The notes below the pieces were generated by a model. That model did no database searches. It was not told the origin of the DNA and worked only from the letters and a program-made list of their open reading frames with translations. A DNA stretch of 64,000 bases from NCBI RefSeq assembly GCF_901875555.1, contig NZ_CABFMD010000022.1, forward strand, positions 124,001 to 188,000. Reading direction: 5' to 3'. The stretch comes from Streptococcus parasanguinis (GTDB lineage Bacteria; Bacillota; Bacilli; Lactobacillales; Streptococcaceae). The translations under genes were made by a program, and so were the position numbers. Of this stretch, positions 52,342 through 62,999 are shown in pieces. Positions within the stretch are counted from its first letter, which is position 1. Every line of letters starts with the position of its first letter.

Positions 52342-54078
52342 ATGAAAGTATTGAAACGATTATTATCTTGGATTACTCTTTATCCGACGGTCTTTCTTTC
52401 CGGCTTTATTTGTCTTTTACTAGCGACCATCTTTTCTGAGCTGTCTCCTTTTCTTCTCCAAAAGATGATCGATGGGCCTTTGACTGCACTGACCCACGGT
52501 GGAGGACAAGAGGACTTGCTTCAGATGGGAGCATTTTATCTCTTAGTCTTGAGCCTAGGACAGCTGATTAGCTACCTAGGAAATCGGATCTTGCTACACG
52601 GAAGTAATCAAGTAACCGCTAGTCTGAGAGACCAAGCCTTTCAAGTCATGCAAGGTCTGCCTATTTCTTATTTTGATGATAAACCGGCTGGGAAGATCGC
52701 AACAAGAATTGTCAATGATACGGAGACCTTGCGGACCCAGTTTTATAACTCTTGTATGATACTAGTCATCTATTTGGTGCGATTTCTCTTTATCCTAGGG
52801 ATTCTCTTTTACCTGAGTCCTATGATGGGGCTACTCTTGTGTCTGGTTTTTCCAATTTTCTATGGAATCCAGTATCTCTACAAGGTCATGACGGACCAGC
52901 CTATGAAGGATTTTTTTGATGCGAGAAGCGAGGTCAATACCCAAGTCAATGAACTCTTGCATGGTGCCAGTATGATTCAGCTCTATCATCAAGAGCCTGG
53001 TGTGGTAGAGGAATTTGAAGCCACTACCCAGAAGATGCTAGGAGCTAATGATCGGATCCTCTTAGCTGATTCAATCGCTTCTTGGACCTTGACAGAATTG
53101 CTCAAGTTTTTAGTGATTGCAAGTATATTGACCATCGCTGGGATTTCTTTCCTACAGGGGAATATCGGTGTGACAGCTGGTTTCTTATTTATCAATATTA
53201 ACTATGTTATCAATCTGTTTGATCTCATGGCCAATCTTAGTCGTCAATTTCCCAATATTCGGCGATCACTAGAGACGGGGAGTCGCGTCCTTGCCTTCTT
53301 GGATCAACCCTTAGAGGCCGACGGTGTATCGGAACTGAAGATAGAAAAGGCTCAAGTCGTGTTTGATGATGTTCAATTTGCTTATGAAGAAGGCAAGCCA
53401 GTTTTACAAGATATTGCCTTTCAGGCTAGTCCAGGTCAAACCATTGCCCTTGTGGGCCATACTGGATCGGGTAAATCTTCGATTATGAACCTGCTCTATC
53501 GTTTCTACGATCCTCAAGAAGGAGCAATTTTGATCGATGGTCAAGATATTCGCCAAGTCTCTCGTGAGAGCCTACGAAGCCACATGGGAATTGTCTTGCA
53601 AGATCCTTATCTATTTACAGGAACCATTGCCAGTAATGTGGCCATGAGCCAGGATCACATTGATCGGGATGCGGTCAAAGAGGCGCTGAAAAAAGTCGGA
53701 GCATGGCCCTTTGTAGAGCGCCTTGAAAAGAGTATCGACCATCCAGTCGTAGAAAAGGGATCCGCTTTTTCAAGTGGCGAGCGACAGTTGATTTCCTTTG
53801 CGCGGACGCTCTATATGAATCCGAACATCCTGATTTTAGATGAGGCGACCTCTCACATCGATACAGAGACGGAAGAAGTCATTCAGAAGGCCATGGCAGT
53901 CCTGCAAAAAGGACGGACTACCTTTATCATTGCCCACCGCTTATCGACCATTCAAGATGCAGATCAGATCTTAGTCTTATCTGAAGGACGCATTGTAGAG
54001 CGTGGTCGACATGAGGATTTGATCGCGCAAGGCGGGATCTATGCCCAGATGAATGCCATCCAGCAAACGGTAGTGTAA
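52342..54078 (+). CDS. patB: ABC multidrug exporter half, PatB-like
   Basis: 578 residues with six hydrophobic segments and an ATPase domain. Walker A is GHTGSGKSS, the signature is FSSGERQL, and Walker B ILILDEATSHID carries the catalytic Glu missing in the partner. So the pair shows the asymmetric sites of heterodimeric exporters. GGAAGGAG precedes the ATG, one base after the first gene; the frame extends upstream within that gene. Known pneumococcal PatAB exports fluoroquinolones and dyes. Confidence 0.8.
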   Translation: MKVLKRLLSWITLYPTVFLSGFICLLLATIFSELSPFLLQKMIDGPLTALTHGGGQEDLLQMGAFYLLVLSLGQLISYLGNRILLHGSNQVTASLRDQAFQVMQGLPISYFDDKPAGKIATRIVNDTETLRTQFYNSCMILVIYLVRFLFILGILFYLSPMMGLLLCLVFPIFYGIQYLYKVMTDQPMKDFFDARSEVNTQVNELLHGASMIQLYHQEPGVVEEFEATTQKMLGANDRILLADSIASWTLTELLKFLVIASILTIAGISFLQGNIGVTAGFLFININYVINLFDLMANLSRQFPNIRRSLETGSRVLAFLDQPLEADGVSELKIEKAQVVFDDVQFAYEEGKPVLQDIAFQASPGQTIALVGHTGSGKSSIMNLLYRFYDPQEGAILIDGQDIRQVSRESLRSHMGIVLQDPYLFTGTIASNVAMSQDHIDRDAVKEALKKVGAWPFVERLEKSIDHPVVEKGSAFSSGERQLISFARTLYMNPNILILDEATSHIDTETEEVIQKAMAVLQKGRTTFIIAHRLSTIQDADQILVLSEGRIVERGRHEDLIAQGGIYAQMNAIQQTVV

Positions 54079-54103
54079 GATGATCATGCAAAGAAAAAGT
54101 TTG

Positions 54104-54139
54104 AAAACCAGCCTGTATCTAGTATATAGGCTGGTTTTT
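54104..54139 (+). terminator. Terminator after patB
   Basis: AAAACCAGCCTGTAT/ATATAGGCTGGTTTT, a long stem with a T run. Confidence 0.9.
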
Positions 54140-54140
54140 G

Positions 54141-54149
54141 TGATATAAT
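54141..54149 (+). promoter_or_regulatory. Extended -10 of ybeY
   Basis: TGATATAAT, 27 bases before the ATG at 54176. Confidence 0.55.
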
Positions 54150-54175
54150 AAAGTGATAATAGTGAGGTGATCCAG

Positions 54176-54673
54176 ATGTATATTGAAATGGTCGATGAGA
54201 CGGGTCAAGTCTCTGATGAAATCTTAAAACAAACACGAGAAATTTTGGAATTTGCGGCCCAAAAGATTGGGAAAGAAGACAAGGAGATGGCGGTAACGTT
54301 TGTGACCAACGAACGCAGTCATGAACTCAATCTTGAATACCGAGATACGGATCGTCCGACAGATGTCATCAGTTTAGAATACAAGCCTGAGATGGAGATC
54401 GCGATTGATGAGGAAGATTTGGCTGAAAATCCAGAATTGGCAGAGATGATGGCAGAATTTGATACCTATATCGGTGAGCTCTTTATTTCAATTGACAAGG
54501 CGCGGGAGCAAGCGGAAGAATATGGCCATAGCTTTGAGCGCGAAATGGGATTTTTGGCAGTACATGGCTTTCTTCATATCAATGGCTATGATCATTATAC
54601 GCCGGAGGAAGAAAAGGAAATGTTTGGCTTACAGGAAGAGATTTTGACAGCCTATGGACTCACACGACAATAA
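54176..54673 (+). CDS. ybeY: Endoribonuclease YbeY
   Basis: 165-residue zinc-dependent RNase acting in 16S rRNA maturation and ribosome quality control. The metal site [11 protein letters not shown] (H-x3-H-x5-H) is visible near residue 125. GAGGTGA precedes the ATG at 54176; a GTG three codons earlier is in frame. First gene of the ybeY-dgkA-era block. Confidence 0.94.
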   Translation: MYIEMVDETGQVSDEILKQTREILEFAAQKIGKEDKEMAVTFVTNERSHELNLEYRDTDRPTDVISLEYKPEMEIAIDEEDLAENPELAEMMAEFDTYIGELFISIDKAREQAEEYGHSFEREMGFLAVHGFLHINGYDHYTPEEEKEMFGLQEEILTAYGLTRQ

Positions 54674-55052
54674 ACGAAAATGGAAAAACCGGGACTTCAC
54701 TTCTAGTTTGGAGTTCGCAATTACAGGGATTTTTACTGCCATTAAAGAGGAGCGCAATATGCGCAAGCATGCTCTTTCTTCATTAGGAGCCCTTCTTGCG
54801 GGTTTGCTTTTTCGGATTTCTGCAACAGAATGGCTCTTTTTATTGCTCAGCATCACCTTGGTCATTGCTTTTGAGATTGTGAATTCGGCCATTGAAAATG
54901 TGGTGGATCTGGCCAGTGACTATCATTTTTCGATGCTAGCAAAGAATGCCAAAGACATGGCGGCTGGGGCTGTTCTGGTCGTATCAGGTTTTGCCTTGGT
55001 GACAGGATTAATCATTTTTGTGCCCAAATTCTGGGCTTTGGTATTTGGATAA
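54654..55052 (+). CDS. dgkA: Diacylglycerol/undecaprenol kinase
   Basis: 132-residue membrane kinase with three hydrophobic helices. [17 protein letters not shown] is the catalytic signature. In Gram-positives the substrate is mostly undecaprenol, feeding envelope lipid carrier recycling. Its start overlaps the ybeY end by 20 bases, so translation is coupled. Confidence 0.92.
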   Translation: MDSHDNKRKWKNRDFTSSLEFAITGIFTAIKEERNMRKHALSSLGALLAGLLFRISATEWLFLLLSITLVIAFEIVNSAIENVVDLASDYHFSMLAKNAKDMAAGAVLVVSGFALVTGLIIFVPKFWALVFG

Positions 55053-55081
55053 GAGGGAACATGCCCTCGTGAAAGGAAATT

Positions 55082-55981
55082 ATGACGTTTAAATCAGGCT
55101 TTGTAGCCATTTTAGGACGTCCCAATGTTGGGAAGTCAACTTTTTTGAACCACGTCATGGGGCAAAAGATTGCCATCATGAGTGATAAGGCGCAGACAAC
55201 GCGCAACAAGATTATGGGGATCTACACAACCGATAAAGAGCAAATTGTCTTTATTGATACTCCGGGGATTCACAAACCCAAGACAGCTCTCGGGGACTTC
55301 ATGGTGGAATCAGCTTACAGCACTCTTCGAGAAGTCGATACGGTCCTCTTTATGGTGCCAGCGGATGAAGCACGTGGCAAAGGCGATGACATGATTATGG
55401 GGCGCTTAAAAGAGGCTAAAGTACCTGTGATTCTTGTGGTCAATAAGATCGACAAAGTCCATCCAGACCAACTCTTAGCACAAATTGATGATTTTAGAAA
55501 TCAAATGGATTTCAAGGAAATTGTGCCGATTTCAGCCCTACAAGGCAATAATGTCTCGCGATTGGTGGATATCTTAAGTGAAAATTTGGAAGAAGGTTTC
55601 CAATATTTCCCAGAAAACCAAATCACCGATCACCCAGAGCGTTTCTTGGTTTCTGAGATGATTCGTGAAAAGGTGCTTCAATTGACCCGTGAAGAAATTC
55701 CGCATTCAGTTGCGGTCGTGATTGATTCCATGAAGCGAGACGAAGAAACGGACAAGGTTCATATCCGTGCGACCATTATGGTTGAGCGGGATAGCCAAAA
55801 AGGAATTGTCATTGGGAAGCAAGGTTCCATGCTTAAGAAAATCGGAACCCTTGCGCGGAAGGATATCGAGCTGATGCTAGGGGACAAGGTCTTTCTTGAA
55901 ACCTGGGTCAAGGTCAAGAAAAATTGGCGGGATAAGAAATTAGACCTTGCTGATTTCGGATACAACGAAAAAGAATATTAA
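55082..55981 (+). CDS. era: GTPase Era
   Basis: 299-residue GTPase that binds the 3' end of 16S rRNA. G1 is GRPNVGKS (about 12-19), G3 DTPGIH, G4 NKID. The C-terminal KH domain includes [29 protein letters not shown] precedes the ATG. Confidence 0.96.
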   Translation: MTFKSGFVAILGRPNVGKSTFLNHVMGQKIAIMSDKAQTTRNKIMGIYTTDKEQIVFIDTPGIHKPKTALGDFMVESAYSTLREVDTVLFMVPADEARGKGDDMIMGRLKEAKVPVILVVNKIDKVHPDQLLAQIDDFRNQMDFKEIVPISALQGNNVSRLVDILSENLEEGFQYFPENQITDHPERFLVSEMIREKVLQLTREEIPHSVAVVIDSMKRDEETDKVHIRATIMVERDSQKGIVIGKQGSMLKKIGTLARKDIELMLGDKVFLETWVKVKKNWRDKKLDLADFGYNEKEY

Positions 55982-56026
55982 TAAGAGGTGGGCAGGGGCC
56001 TGCTTCTTGTTTTTGAAAGGAGCCCT

Positions 56027-56851
56027 ATGCCAGAATTACCAGAAGTTGAGACCGTTCGACGAGGTCTTGAGAAATTAATTCTTGGAAAAACTATCCAGTC
56101 AGTGGAAGTAAAGTATCCAAAGATGATCCATACAGATCTAGATGCCTTCCTTCATGATCTACCGGGGCAAGCGGTTCGCGCCATGGGACGACGGGGCAAA
56201 TACCTTTTGTTTTATCTGACGGATCTGGTCCTCATCTCGCATTTGCGGATGGAAGGCAAGTATTTCTTTTATCCAGATGAGGTTCCTCTTCGCAAGCACG
56301 CCCATGTCTTCTTTCACTTTACAGATGGCAGCACCCTGGTCTATGAAGATGTCCGCAAGTTTGGAACCATGGAAGTCATCATACCTGAGCTTCTAGACAG
56401 CTATTTTTTGAATAAAAAACTTGGTCCAGAACCCACGGAAGAGGATTTTAAAGGGCCAGCCTTCCAAGCTGCTCTTAAACAGTCCAAGAAACCTATTAAA
56501 TCAGCTCTTTTGGACCAAAAATTGGTAGCTGGGTTGGGCAATATCTATGTAGATGAAGTACTCTATCGAGCCCAGGTTCATCCGGCACGGTTAGGTCAAA
56601 GTTTGACGGCTAGAGAAGTCAAAGCCATCCGCAAAGAAACAATTGCCGTATTGGCTCAGGCCGTTGAAAAGGGTGGCTCCACCATTCGCTCCTACAGCAA
56701 TGCTTTTGGAGAGGATGGCACCATGCAGGAAGAGCATCAAGTCTATGGAAAGACAGGTCAGCCTTGTTTGCGCTGCGGGACACCGATTGAGAAAATCCAG
56801 CTGGGGGGACGCGGGACCCATTTTTGCCCCCACTGCCAAAAGGAGAACTAG
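56027..56851 (+). CDS. mutM: Formamidopyrimidine-DNA glycosylase
   Basis: 274-residue bifunctional glycosylase/AP lyase for 8-oxoguanine. [13 protein letters not shown] supplies the catalytic P2 and E3, which fixes the start at 56027; the frame continues 13 codons upstream but the N-terminal Pro must be exposed. The C-terminal zinc finger has C-x2-C (CLRC) and C-x2-C (CPHC). GAAAGGAG precedes the ATG. Confidence 0.95.
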   Translation: MPELPEVETVRRGLEKLILGKTIQSVEVKYPKMIHTDLDAFLHDLPGQAVRAMGRRGKYLLFYLTDLVLISHLRMEGKYFFYPDEVPLRKHAHVFFHFTDGSTLVYEDVRKFGTMEVIIPELLDSYFLNKKLGPEPTEEDFKGPAFQAALKQSKKPIKSALLDQKLVAGLGNIYVDEVLYRAQVHPARLGQSLTAREVKAIRKETIAVLAQAVEKGGSTIRSYSNAFGEDGTMQEEHQVYGKTGQPCLRCGTPIEKIQLGGRGTHFCPHCQKEN

Positions 56852-57448
56852 ATGGCGAGAATCATCGGATTAACAGGAGGGATTGCTTCAGGAAAGTCCA
56901 CTGTCACCTCCTATCTAAGAGATAAAGGTTATATGGTCATCGATGCTGATCGAGTGGTTCATGACTTACAAGCACCAGGAGGAGCCCTTTACCGTGTCTT
57001 AGTAGACCATTTTGGGAAGGAGATTCTCACAGAAAATGGAGAACTGGATCGCGTCGCTCTCGGTCAACGAATTTTTTCAGATCCTAGTGAACGAGACTGG
57101 TCCAATCGCGTCCAAGGCCAGCTGATTCGTGAGGCTCTGGTAGATGCAAGAGACAGGCAAGCAGCTCAAACAGCTCTCTTTTTTATGGACATTCCGCTCT
57201 TAATCGAGCAGCATTATGAAGAGTGGTTTGAGGCTGTATGGTTGGTAGCTGTCTCAAAAGAAACCCAGCTCAAGCGCCTGATGGAACGCAACCACTTGTC
57301 AGAAATACAGGCTCAAGAGCGAATTGCAGCTCAAATGCCGTTAGACGAAAAAAGAGCCCATGCAGATCTGGTTCTAGACAACAATGGAGATCTCGCTGTT
57401 CTCTATACTCAGTTAGATGTGGCTCTACAACAATTAGAAAGAAGATGA
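56852..57448 (+). CDS. coaE: Dephospho-CoA kinase
   Basis: 198-residue enzyme for the last step of CoA synthesis. P-loop GGIASGKS at residues 9-16 and DADRVVHDLQ are diagnostic. Directly follows mutM (no gap) with AAAGGAG inside the mutM end. Confidence 0.94.
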   Translation: MARIIGLTGGIASGKSTVTSYLRDKGYMVIDADRVVHDLQAPGGALYRVLVDHFGKEILTENGELDRVALGQRIFSDPSERDWSNRVQGQLIREALVDARDRQAAQTALFFMDIPLLIEQHYEEWFEAVWLVAVSKETQLKRLMERNHLSEIQAQERIAAQMPLDEKRAHADLVLDNNGDLAVLYTQLDVALQQLERR

Positions 57449-57452
57449 TCTT

Positions 57453-58664
57453 ATCACAAGAGAAGTCAATTGGCGTAAAAATTTATGGATCGCTTGGATC
57501 GGTTGTTTTTTCATCGGAGCTAGCCTTTCCTTAGTTGTACCGTTTATGGCCCTTTTTGTGGAAGAATTGGGCGTTACGGGCAAGGCTGTTCCTTTTTATG
57601 CAGGGATTGCTGTTGCGAGTTCTTCTGTCACCTCTGCGATCATGTCTCCTATCTGGGGAAGCCTGGCTGACCGATTTGGTCGCAAACCCATGATGCTTAG
57701 AGCTTCTATTGCCATGACTCTGACCATGGGCGGGATCGCCTTTGTGCCGTCGGTCCTTTGGCTTTTGGTTTTGCGCTTACTCAATGGTGTCTTTTCAGGA
57801 TTTGTTCCTAATAGTACAGCCTTGATCGCGAGTCAAGTCCCCAAGGACCAATCAGGCTATGCCCTAGGGACCTTATCGACCGGTGTCGTGGCGGGTACCC
57901 TGATGGGACCCTTGATCGGGGGCTTCATTGCGGAGAATTTAGGAATGCGCAATGTCTTTCTTTTAGTAGGATTCTTCTTATTTCTGGTTTCCCTTTTGAC
58001 CTTCTGGGGGATCGAGGAAGACTACGAGCCTCTTCCAAAAGAAGAACAAAAATCCAGCTGGGAATTGGTAAAATCTATTCAGCAAAAAGATATTCTCTTG
58101 GGCCTCTTTTTAACCAGTATGACCATTCAAATGATCGCCCAATCTATCTCACCAGTCCTGCCACTCTATGTGAGGGCTTTAGGGCAAAAAAATAATCTCA
58201 TCTTCGTGTCGGGGATGATCGTTTCAGCTATGGGAGTCTCTAGCATGCTCTTTGCAGGTTGGATGGGGAAATTAGGAGATCGCATAGGAAATCACAGGCT
58301 TTTATTGATTGCTCTTTTTTATAGTGGTTGTCTTTATATGCTGTGCGCCCAAGCACAAAATCCACTACAATTGGGGATTTTACGCTTTCTCTTTGGGATT
58401 GGAACCGGAGCCTTATTACCAGGAGTTTCTGCTTTGTTAAATCGCTTAACTCCTCCAGAAGGCATCTCACGGATCTTTAGCTACAACCAACTCTTTTACT
58501 ATCTAGGGGGCGTATTAGGGCCCATGATGGGATCTGGAATTTTCATGCATTTTGGTTACCATTGGGTCTTCTATGGAACGGCGCTCCTGGCCTTTACAGA
58601 CTTATTGTTCCTCTTGTTCTTATTTAGAAAGTATTTGAAAGTGAGAGACGTACGTGCGAATTAA
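57453..58664 (+). CDS. pmrA: MFS efflux protein, PmrA-like, without a standard start codon
   Basis: 12-segment MFS drug exporter homologous to pneumococcal PmrA and in the same place after coaE. The first in-frame ATG is at 57546, inside the first membrane helix. Upstream, the frame continues with [19 protein letters not shown], the family's expected N-terminus. It reaches an in-frame TAG at 57435 with no ATG, GTG or TTG. An ATC at 57453 sits where the family start is expected. An ATG at 57445 overlapping the coaE stop is in another frame. So either ATC initiates, or a one-base change disrupted the start, or the sequence has an error. Downstream motifs ([25 protein letters not shown]) are intact. 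Confidence 0.75.
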   Translation: MTREVNWRKNLWIAWIGCFFIGASLSLVVPFMALFVEELGVTGKAVPFYAGIAVASSSVTSAIMSPIWGSLADRFGRKPMMLRASIAMTLTMGGIAFVPSVLWLLVLRLLNGVFSGFVPNSTALIASQVPKDQSGYALGTLSTGVVAGTLMGPLIGGFIAENLGMRNVFLLVGFFLFLVSLLTFWGIEEDYEPLPKEEQKSSWELVKSIQQKDILLGLFLTSMTIQMIAQSISPVLPLYVRALGQKNNLIFVSGMIVSAMGVSSMLFAGWMGKLGDRIGNHRLLLIALFYSGCLYMLCAQAQNPLQLGILRFLFGIGTGALLPGVSALLNRLTPPEGISRIFSYNQLFYYLGGVLGPMMGSGIFMHFGYHWVFYGTALLAFTDLLFLLFLFRKYLKVRDVRAN

Positions 58665-58803
58665 AGTTCAATTGACCTGCACAAGCTGTGGCAGTCAGAA
58701 TTATTTAACTAGTAAAAATACCAAAACCCATCCCGAAAAGATTGAGGTTCTGAAATACTGTCCTAAGGAAAGAAAAGTAACCTTACATATTGAATCGAAA
58801 TGA
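58654..58803 (+). CDS. rpmG: Ribosomal protein L33
   Basis: 49-residue protein with GTG start. It begins [20 protein letters not shown] and ends [28 protein letters not shown] completes the L33 pattern. One C-x-x-C is present (CTSC), and the second zinc pair is reduced to a single Cys in YCPKE, marking a Cys-poor paralogue. It overlaps the pmrA end by 11 bases and precedes secG, as in S. pneumoniae. Confidence 0.88.
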   Translation: MRIKVQLTCTSCGSQNYLTSKNTKTHPEKIEVLKYCPKERKVTLHIESK

Positions 58804-58809
58804 ATTTCA

Positions 58810-58818
58810 TGGTATAAT
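58810..58818 (+). promoter_or_regulatory. Extended -10 of secG
   Basis: TGGTATAAT, 26 bases before the secG ATG. Confidence 0.55.
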
Positions 58819-58844
58819 AGTGAGGATTTTAAGGAGTTTTGAAT

Positions 58845-59078
58845 ATGAGCGGAGCATTAACAACTATTTTACTAGTATTATCAGTATTGATTATTATCGC
58901 AATTTTTATGCAACCAACAAAAAACCAATCGAGCAACGTCTTTGACGCAAGCTCAAATGACTTGTTTGAACGTTCAAAAGCGCGCGGGTTTGAAGCCGTG
59001 ATGCAGCGTTTGACAGGAGTCATGATTTTCTTCTGGCTGTTGATCGCGATGATCTTAATGGTACTTTCTAGTAGATAA
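58845..59078 (+). CDS. secG: Preprotein translocase subunit SecG
   Basis: 77-residue membrane protein with two hydrophobic helices (about 3-22 and 57-75), part of SecYEG. The central loop with SSNVFDASSNDLFERSKARG is typical for streptococcal SecG. AAGGAG eight bases before the ATG at 58845 decides the start over the TTG two codons earlier. Confidence 0.92.
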   Translation: MSGALTTILLVLSVLIIIAIFMQPTKNQSSNVFDASSNDLFERSKARGFEAVMQRLTGVMIFFWLLIAMILMVLSSR

Positions 59079-59174
59079 GATAGGCTCAGACAATGTCTTT
59101 GCCTATTTTTATTTTGCAAAACAAAGACACAAGTAGATAGGAAAAAGGAGGCTGGATAACCAGCAAAAACATTC

Positions 59175-61526
59175 ATGAAAACAAGTATTAAAGAATATTT
59201 ACAAGAGCATGACAAAGCCCAGATCAATGATCTGGCAGCAGCTCTAGGAAAAGAAGGATCTAAGGATTTTCGTGACTTGGTCAAAACCATCTCTCTGATG
59301 GAACGCCGTCATGAGTTGAAATTCGAGGATGATGGCTCTCTTCGTTTGGCTCAAAAGAAGGCCCCAGCTATTACGCTCAAGGGGATCTTTCATGCCCATA
59401 AAAATGGCTTTGGCTTTGTTAGTTTAGAAGGCGAAGAAGAGGACCTCTTTGTTGGTCGAAATGATGTCAACCACGCCATCGATGGGGATACTGTTGAGAT
59501 CGTCATTACCAAGGTGGCAGACAGAAACAAAGGAACGGCAGCAGAAGCTAAGATTATTGATGTCTTGGATCATAGCGTCAAAACGGTTGTTGGACAAATT
59601 GTTCTGGATGAGGAAAAGCCCAAATATGCCGGCTACATTCGTTCGAAAAATCAAAAAATCAACCAGCCGATCTATGTGAAGAAGCCAGCTATCCAATTGG
59701 AAGGTACCGAAATCCTCAAGGTCGAAATTGATCAATACCCGAGCCGCAAGCACAATTATTTTGTGGCAACTGTGCGGGATGTGGTCGGTCATGTGACAGA
59801 TCCAGGAATCGATGTGTTAGAAGTCTTGGAATCCATGGATATCGTCTCAGAATTTCCAGAAGAAGTGCTGAAAGAGGCTGAGCAGGTTCCAGATGCACCG
59901 TCTGCAAAGGATTTAGAGGGGCGGTTGGATCTGCGAGAGGAGATTACCTTTACGATTGACGGAGCGGATGCCAAAGACTTGGACGATGCGGTCCATATCA
60001 AGCCACTCAAGAACGGCAATTTTGAGCTGGGGGTTCACATCGCAGATGTCTCTTATTATGTTACAGAAGGCTCAGCTCTCGACAAGGAAGCTCTAAATCG
60101 GGCAACCTCTGTCTATGTGACTGATCGGGTAGTACCCATGCTTCCAGAACGCTTGTCTAATGGGATCTGTTCTTTAAATCCGAATGTGGACCGCCTGACC
60201 CAGTCTGCCATTATGGAGATTGATCCTCATGGCAAGGTCGTCAAGCATACCATTACCCAAACAGTGATCAATACGACCTTCCGAATGACCTATAGCGACG
60301 TCAATGATATCTTAGCAGGCGACGAAGACAAGGCTCAAGAGTTTAAGAAAATTGTCCCAAGTATTCATCAAATGGCCACCCTGCATGGTATTCTAGAAAG
60401 CATGCGAATTCGCCGAGGAGCCCTCAATTTTGATACCAATGAAGCTAAAATCCTAGTCAATAAAGAAGGAAAACCGGTCGACATTGTCCTCCGTCAAAGA
60501 GGGATTGCCGAGCGGATGATTGAGTCCTTTATGCTGATTGCCAATGAGACCGTGGCGGAGCACTTTACACGAATGAAACTGCCCTTCATCTACCGGATCC
60601 ACGAAGATCCAAAGGCAGAAAAAGTACAGAAGTTTATCGATTATGCTTCTAGCTTTGGGATCCAAATCTACGGAACGGCTAGTGAGATGAGCCAAGAAGC
60701 CCTGCAAGAAATCATGCGCAAGATCGAAGGAGAACCCTATGCAGATGTCCTTTCGATGATGTTGTTGCGCTCGATGCAACAGGCCCGTTACTCAGAACAT
60801 AACCATGGTCACTATGGGCTCGCTGCGGAATATTATACTCACTTTACCAGTCCCATTCGCCGGTATCCGGACCTGATGGTTCATCGAATGGTGCGCGAAT
60901 ACGGTAAATCCCAAGAAGTGGCAGAACACTTTGAACAAGTTCTTCCAGACATTGCCAGCCAATCCTCTAGTCGAGAGCGCCGGGCTATTGATGCAGAGCG
61001 TGAAGTCGAAGCTATGAAAAAGGCCGAATACATGGAAGACTATGTTGGGGAAGAGTACGATGCTGTGGTTTCCAGTGTAGTGAAATTTGGCCTCTTTGTG
61101 GAGCTACCCAATACGGTCGAAGGTTTGATCCATATTACCAATCTTCCTGAATTCTACCATTTTAACGAACGGGATCTAACCCTTCGCGGGGAGAAATCGG
61201 GAGTGACTTTCCGTGTCGGTCAGCAAATCCGGATCAAGGTGGAAAGAGCTGACAAGATGACAGGAGAGATTGATTTCTCCTATATCCCAAGTGAGTTGGA
61301 TGTCGTCGAAAAAGGCCTCAAGGCCAAAGGACGTGACCGAGATGGCAATCGCAGAGATCGCAGACGCAAAGACAAAAAAGTTTCTAAGGGTTCGACCGTT
61401 AAAAGAGATGCAAAAGGAAAAGAATCCTCCAAAAAGAAAAAAGGGAAGAAACCATTTTACAAGGAAGTAGCAAAGAAAGGAGCCAAACATGGCAAAGGGC
61501 GAAGGAAAGGTCGTCGCGCAAAATAA
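59175..61526 (+). CDS. rnr: Ribonuclease R
   Basis: 783-residue 3'-5' exoribonuclease. An N-terminal winged helix is followed by cold-shock domains (about 70-215). The RNB catalytic core has [13 protein letters not shown] and [10 protein letters not shown]. An S1 domain follows, then a Lys/Arg-rich tail. It degrades structured RNA and works with SmpB in trans-translation, and smpB begins inside its end. The ATG follows an AAAAAGGAGG about 25 bases upstream and a second weak site nearer. Confidence 0.95.
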   Translation: MKTSIKEYLQEHDKAQINDLAAALGKEGSKDFRDLVKTISLMERRHELKFEDDGSLRLAQKKAPAITLKGIFHAHKNGFGFVSLEGEEEDLFVGRNDVNHAIDGDTVEIVITKVADRNKGTAAEAKIIDVLDHSVKTVVGQIVLDEEKPKYAGYIRSKNQKINQPIYVKKPAIQLEGTEILKVEIDQYPSRKHNYFVATVRDVVGHVTDPGIDVLEVLESMDIVSEFPEEVLKEAEQVPDAPSAKDLEGRLDLREEITFTIDGADAKDLDDAVHIKPLKNGNFELGVHIADVSYYVTEGSALDKEALNRATSVYVTDRVVPMLPERLSNGICSLNPNVDRLTQSAIMEIDPHGKVVKHTITQTVINTTFRMTYSDVNDILAGDEDKAQEFKKIVPSIHQMATLHGILESMRIRRGALNFDTNEAKILVNKEGKPVDIVLRQRGIAERMIESFMLIANETVAEHFTRMKLPFIYRIHEDPKAEKVQKFIDYASSFGIQIYGTASEMSQEALQEIMRKIEGEPYADVLSMMLLRSMQQARYSEHNHGHYGLAAEYYTHFTSPIRRYPDLMVHRMVREYGKSQEVAEHFEQVLPDIASQSSSRERRAIDAEREVEAMKKAEYMEDYVGEEYDAVVSSVVKFGLFVELPNTVEGLIHITNLPEFYHFNERDLTLRGEKSGVTFRVGQQIRIKVERADKMTGEIDFSYIPSELDVVEKGLKAKGRDRDGNRRDRRRKDKKVSKGSTVKRDAKGKESSKKKKGKKPFYKEVAKKGAKHGKGRRKGRRAK

Positions 61527-61956
61527 AAAGGCGAGACATGACTATACAATTGTAGAAACCATTGAAACAGGAATGGTGCTGACGGGGACAGAGATTAAAA
61601 GTGTCCGTGCTGCACGGATTAACTTGAAAGACGGTTTTGCACAAGTTAAAAATGGAGAAGTTTGGCTTAGCAATGTCCACATTGCCCCTTATGAGGAAGG
61701 CAATATCTGGAACCAAGATCCAGACCGTCGTCGCAAGCTTCTTCTTCATAAAAAGCAAATCCAAAAGCTGGACCAAGAAACCAAAGGAACTGGAATGACC
61801 CTGGTGCCTTTAAAGGTCTATCTCAAGGATGGCTATGCCAAATTGCTTTTGGGACTCGCTAAAGGGAAACATGATTATGACAAGCGTGAATCCATCAAAC
61901 GTCGGGAACAAAACCGGGATGTCGCACGGGTCATGAAACAATACAATACACGTTAA
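61489..61956 (+). CDS. smpB: SsrA-binding protein SmpB
   Basis: 155-residue tmRNA partner for rescue of stalled ribosomes. [18 protein letters not shown] and the C-terminal [18 protein letters not shown] are diagnostic. It overlaps the rnr end by 38 bases in another frame, using AGAAAGGAG within rnr. The tmRNA gene itself is not in this window. Confidence 0.96.
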   Translation: MAKGEGKVVAQNKKARHDYTIVETIETGMVLTGTEIKSVRAARINLKDGFAQVKNGEVWLSNVHIAPYEEGNIWNQDPDRRRKLLLHKKQIQKLDQETKGTGMTLVPLKVYLKDGYAKLLLGLAKGKHDYDKRESIKRREQNRDVARVMKQYNTR

Positions 61957-61959
61957 ACT

Positions 61960-61999
61960 AAAAAGGCAATTCTGAAACTTGTTTCAGAATTGCCTTTTT
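61960..61999 (+). terminator. Terminator after smpB
   Basis: A-run, GGCAATTCTGAAAC/GTTTCAGAATTGCC, T run; a perfect long stem. Confidence 0.95.
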
Positions 62000-62083
62000 C
62001 TCGGAGAGGGGCCTTTTTGCTAACTTGTAAAAAGGGACTTTTTCTTGTATGATAAGAGTACTGAAAGAATAAGGAGAAGCCAC

Positions 62084-62944
62084 ATGACACAAAAATTAAT
62101 CGCCTACAAGCGCATGCCTATCTGGACCAAGGATACCATGCCAGAAGCTCTTCAAAGAAAGCACAATACCAAGGTAGGAACCTGGGGAAAGATTACTGTC
62201 TTAAAAGGTCAGTTAAGATTTATTGAATTGACAGAAGACGGGGAAGAAATCGCGAGCCACATCTTTGAAGCAGGTGCAGAGAATCCCATGGCAGAGCCCC
62301 AGGCCTGGCATCGGGTCGAAGCGTCGACTGATGATGTGGAGTGGTACTTGGAATTTTACTGTGAACCAAAAGACTATTTTTCCAAAAAGTACAATACCAA
62401 CCCTGTCCATTCAGAGGTGCTAGAAGCAGTGGGAATTGTCCCAGCTGGAAAGGCGCTGGATCTTGGATGTGGTCAAGGCCGTAATGCCCTCTTTTTAGCC
62501 CAACATGGTTTTGATGTGACAGCCGTCGATCAAAATGAGCTGGCCTTAGAGATACTCCAAAGTATTGTTGCCGAAGAAGATTTAGAGATGCCAGTCGGGC
62601 TTTATGATATCAATGCTGCATCGCTCACCCAAAACTATGATTTCATCGTGTCAACTGTGGTCCTCATGTTTTTAGAGGCAGAGCGGATCCCAGCGATCAT
62701 TCGCAATATGCAAGAGCATACCAACCCAGGTGGCTATAATCTCATTGTCTGTGCCATGGATACAGAAGATTATCCTTGTCAGATGCCCTTCTCGTTTACC
62801 TTTAAAGAAGGAGAATTGGCGGAGTATTACAAGGATTGGGAATTGGTCAAGTACAATGAAAATCCTGGCCACCTCCATCGTCGAGATGAGAATGGAAATC
62901 GAATTCAACTTCGATTTGCAACCATGTTAGCAAAGAAAAAATAA
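62084..62944 (+). CDS. tehB: TehB-like SAM-dependent methyltransferase
   Basis: 286 residues in two parts. The N-terminal cupin-like region (about 1-95, with VLKGQLRFIEL) is followed by a Rossmann methyltransferase with ALDLGCGQGRNALFLAQHGFDVTAVD. Fused TehB proteins of this type are annotated as tellurite-resistance methyltransferases; the natural substrate is unknown. AAGGAGAAG precedes the ATG at 62084. Last gene of the conserved block, facing the TetR gene. Confidence 0.9.
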   Translation: MTQKLIAYKRMPIWTKDTMPEALQRKHNTKVGTWGKITVLKGQLRFIELTEDGEEIASHIFEAGAENPMAEPQAWHRVEASTDDVEWYLEFYCEPKDYFSKKYNTNPVHSEVLEAVGIVPAGKALDLGCGQGRNALFLAQHGFDVTAVDQNELALEILQSIVAEEDLEMPVGLYDINAASLTQNYDFIVSTVVLMFLEAERIPAIIRNMQEHTNPGGYNLIVCAMDTEDYPCQMPFSFTFKEGELAEYYKDWELVKYNENPGHLHRRDENGNRIQLRFATMLAKKK

Positions 62945-62947
62945 AGA

Positions 62948-62974
62948 AAAAGCAGGATGTTAGGATCCTGCCTT
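62948..62974. repeat. Left copy of a 27-bp exact direct repeat (terminator stem)
   Basis: Palindromic GCAGGAT...ATCCTGC with A residues before it. Identical over 27 bases to 63235-63261. It has a T run only on the minus strand, while the right copy has one on the plus strand. Confidence 0.9.
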
Positions 62975-62999
62975 CAGATTGAAGACAAAGTCATATAAA

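Noticed and set aside
54629..54892. 87-codon antisense frame over dgkA
   Set aside because: Opposes a well-recognised membrane kinase gene; no independent support.
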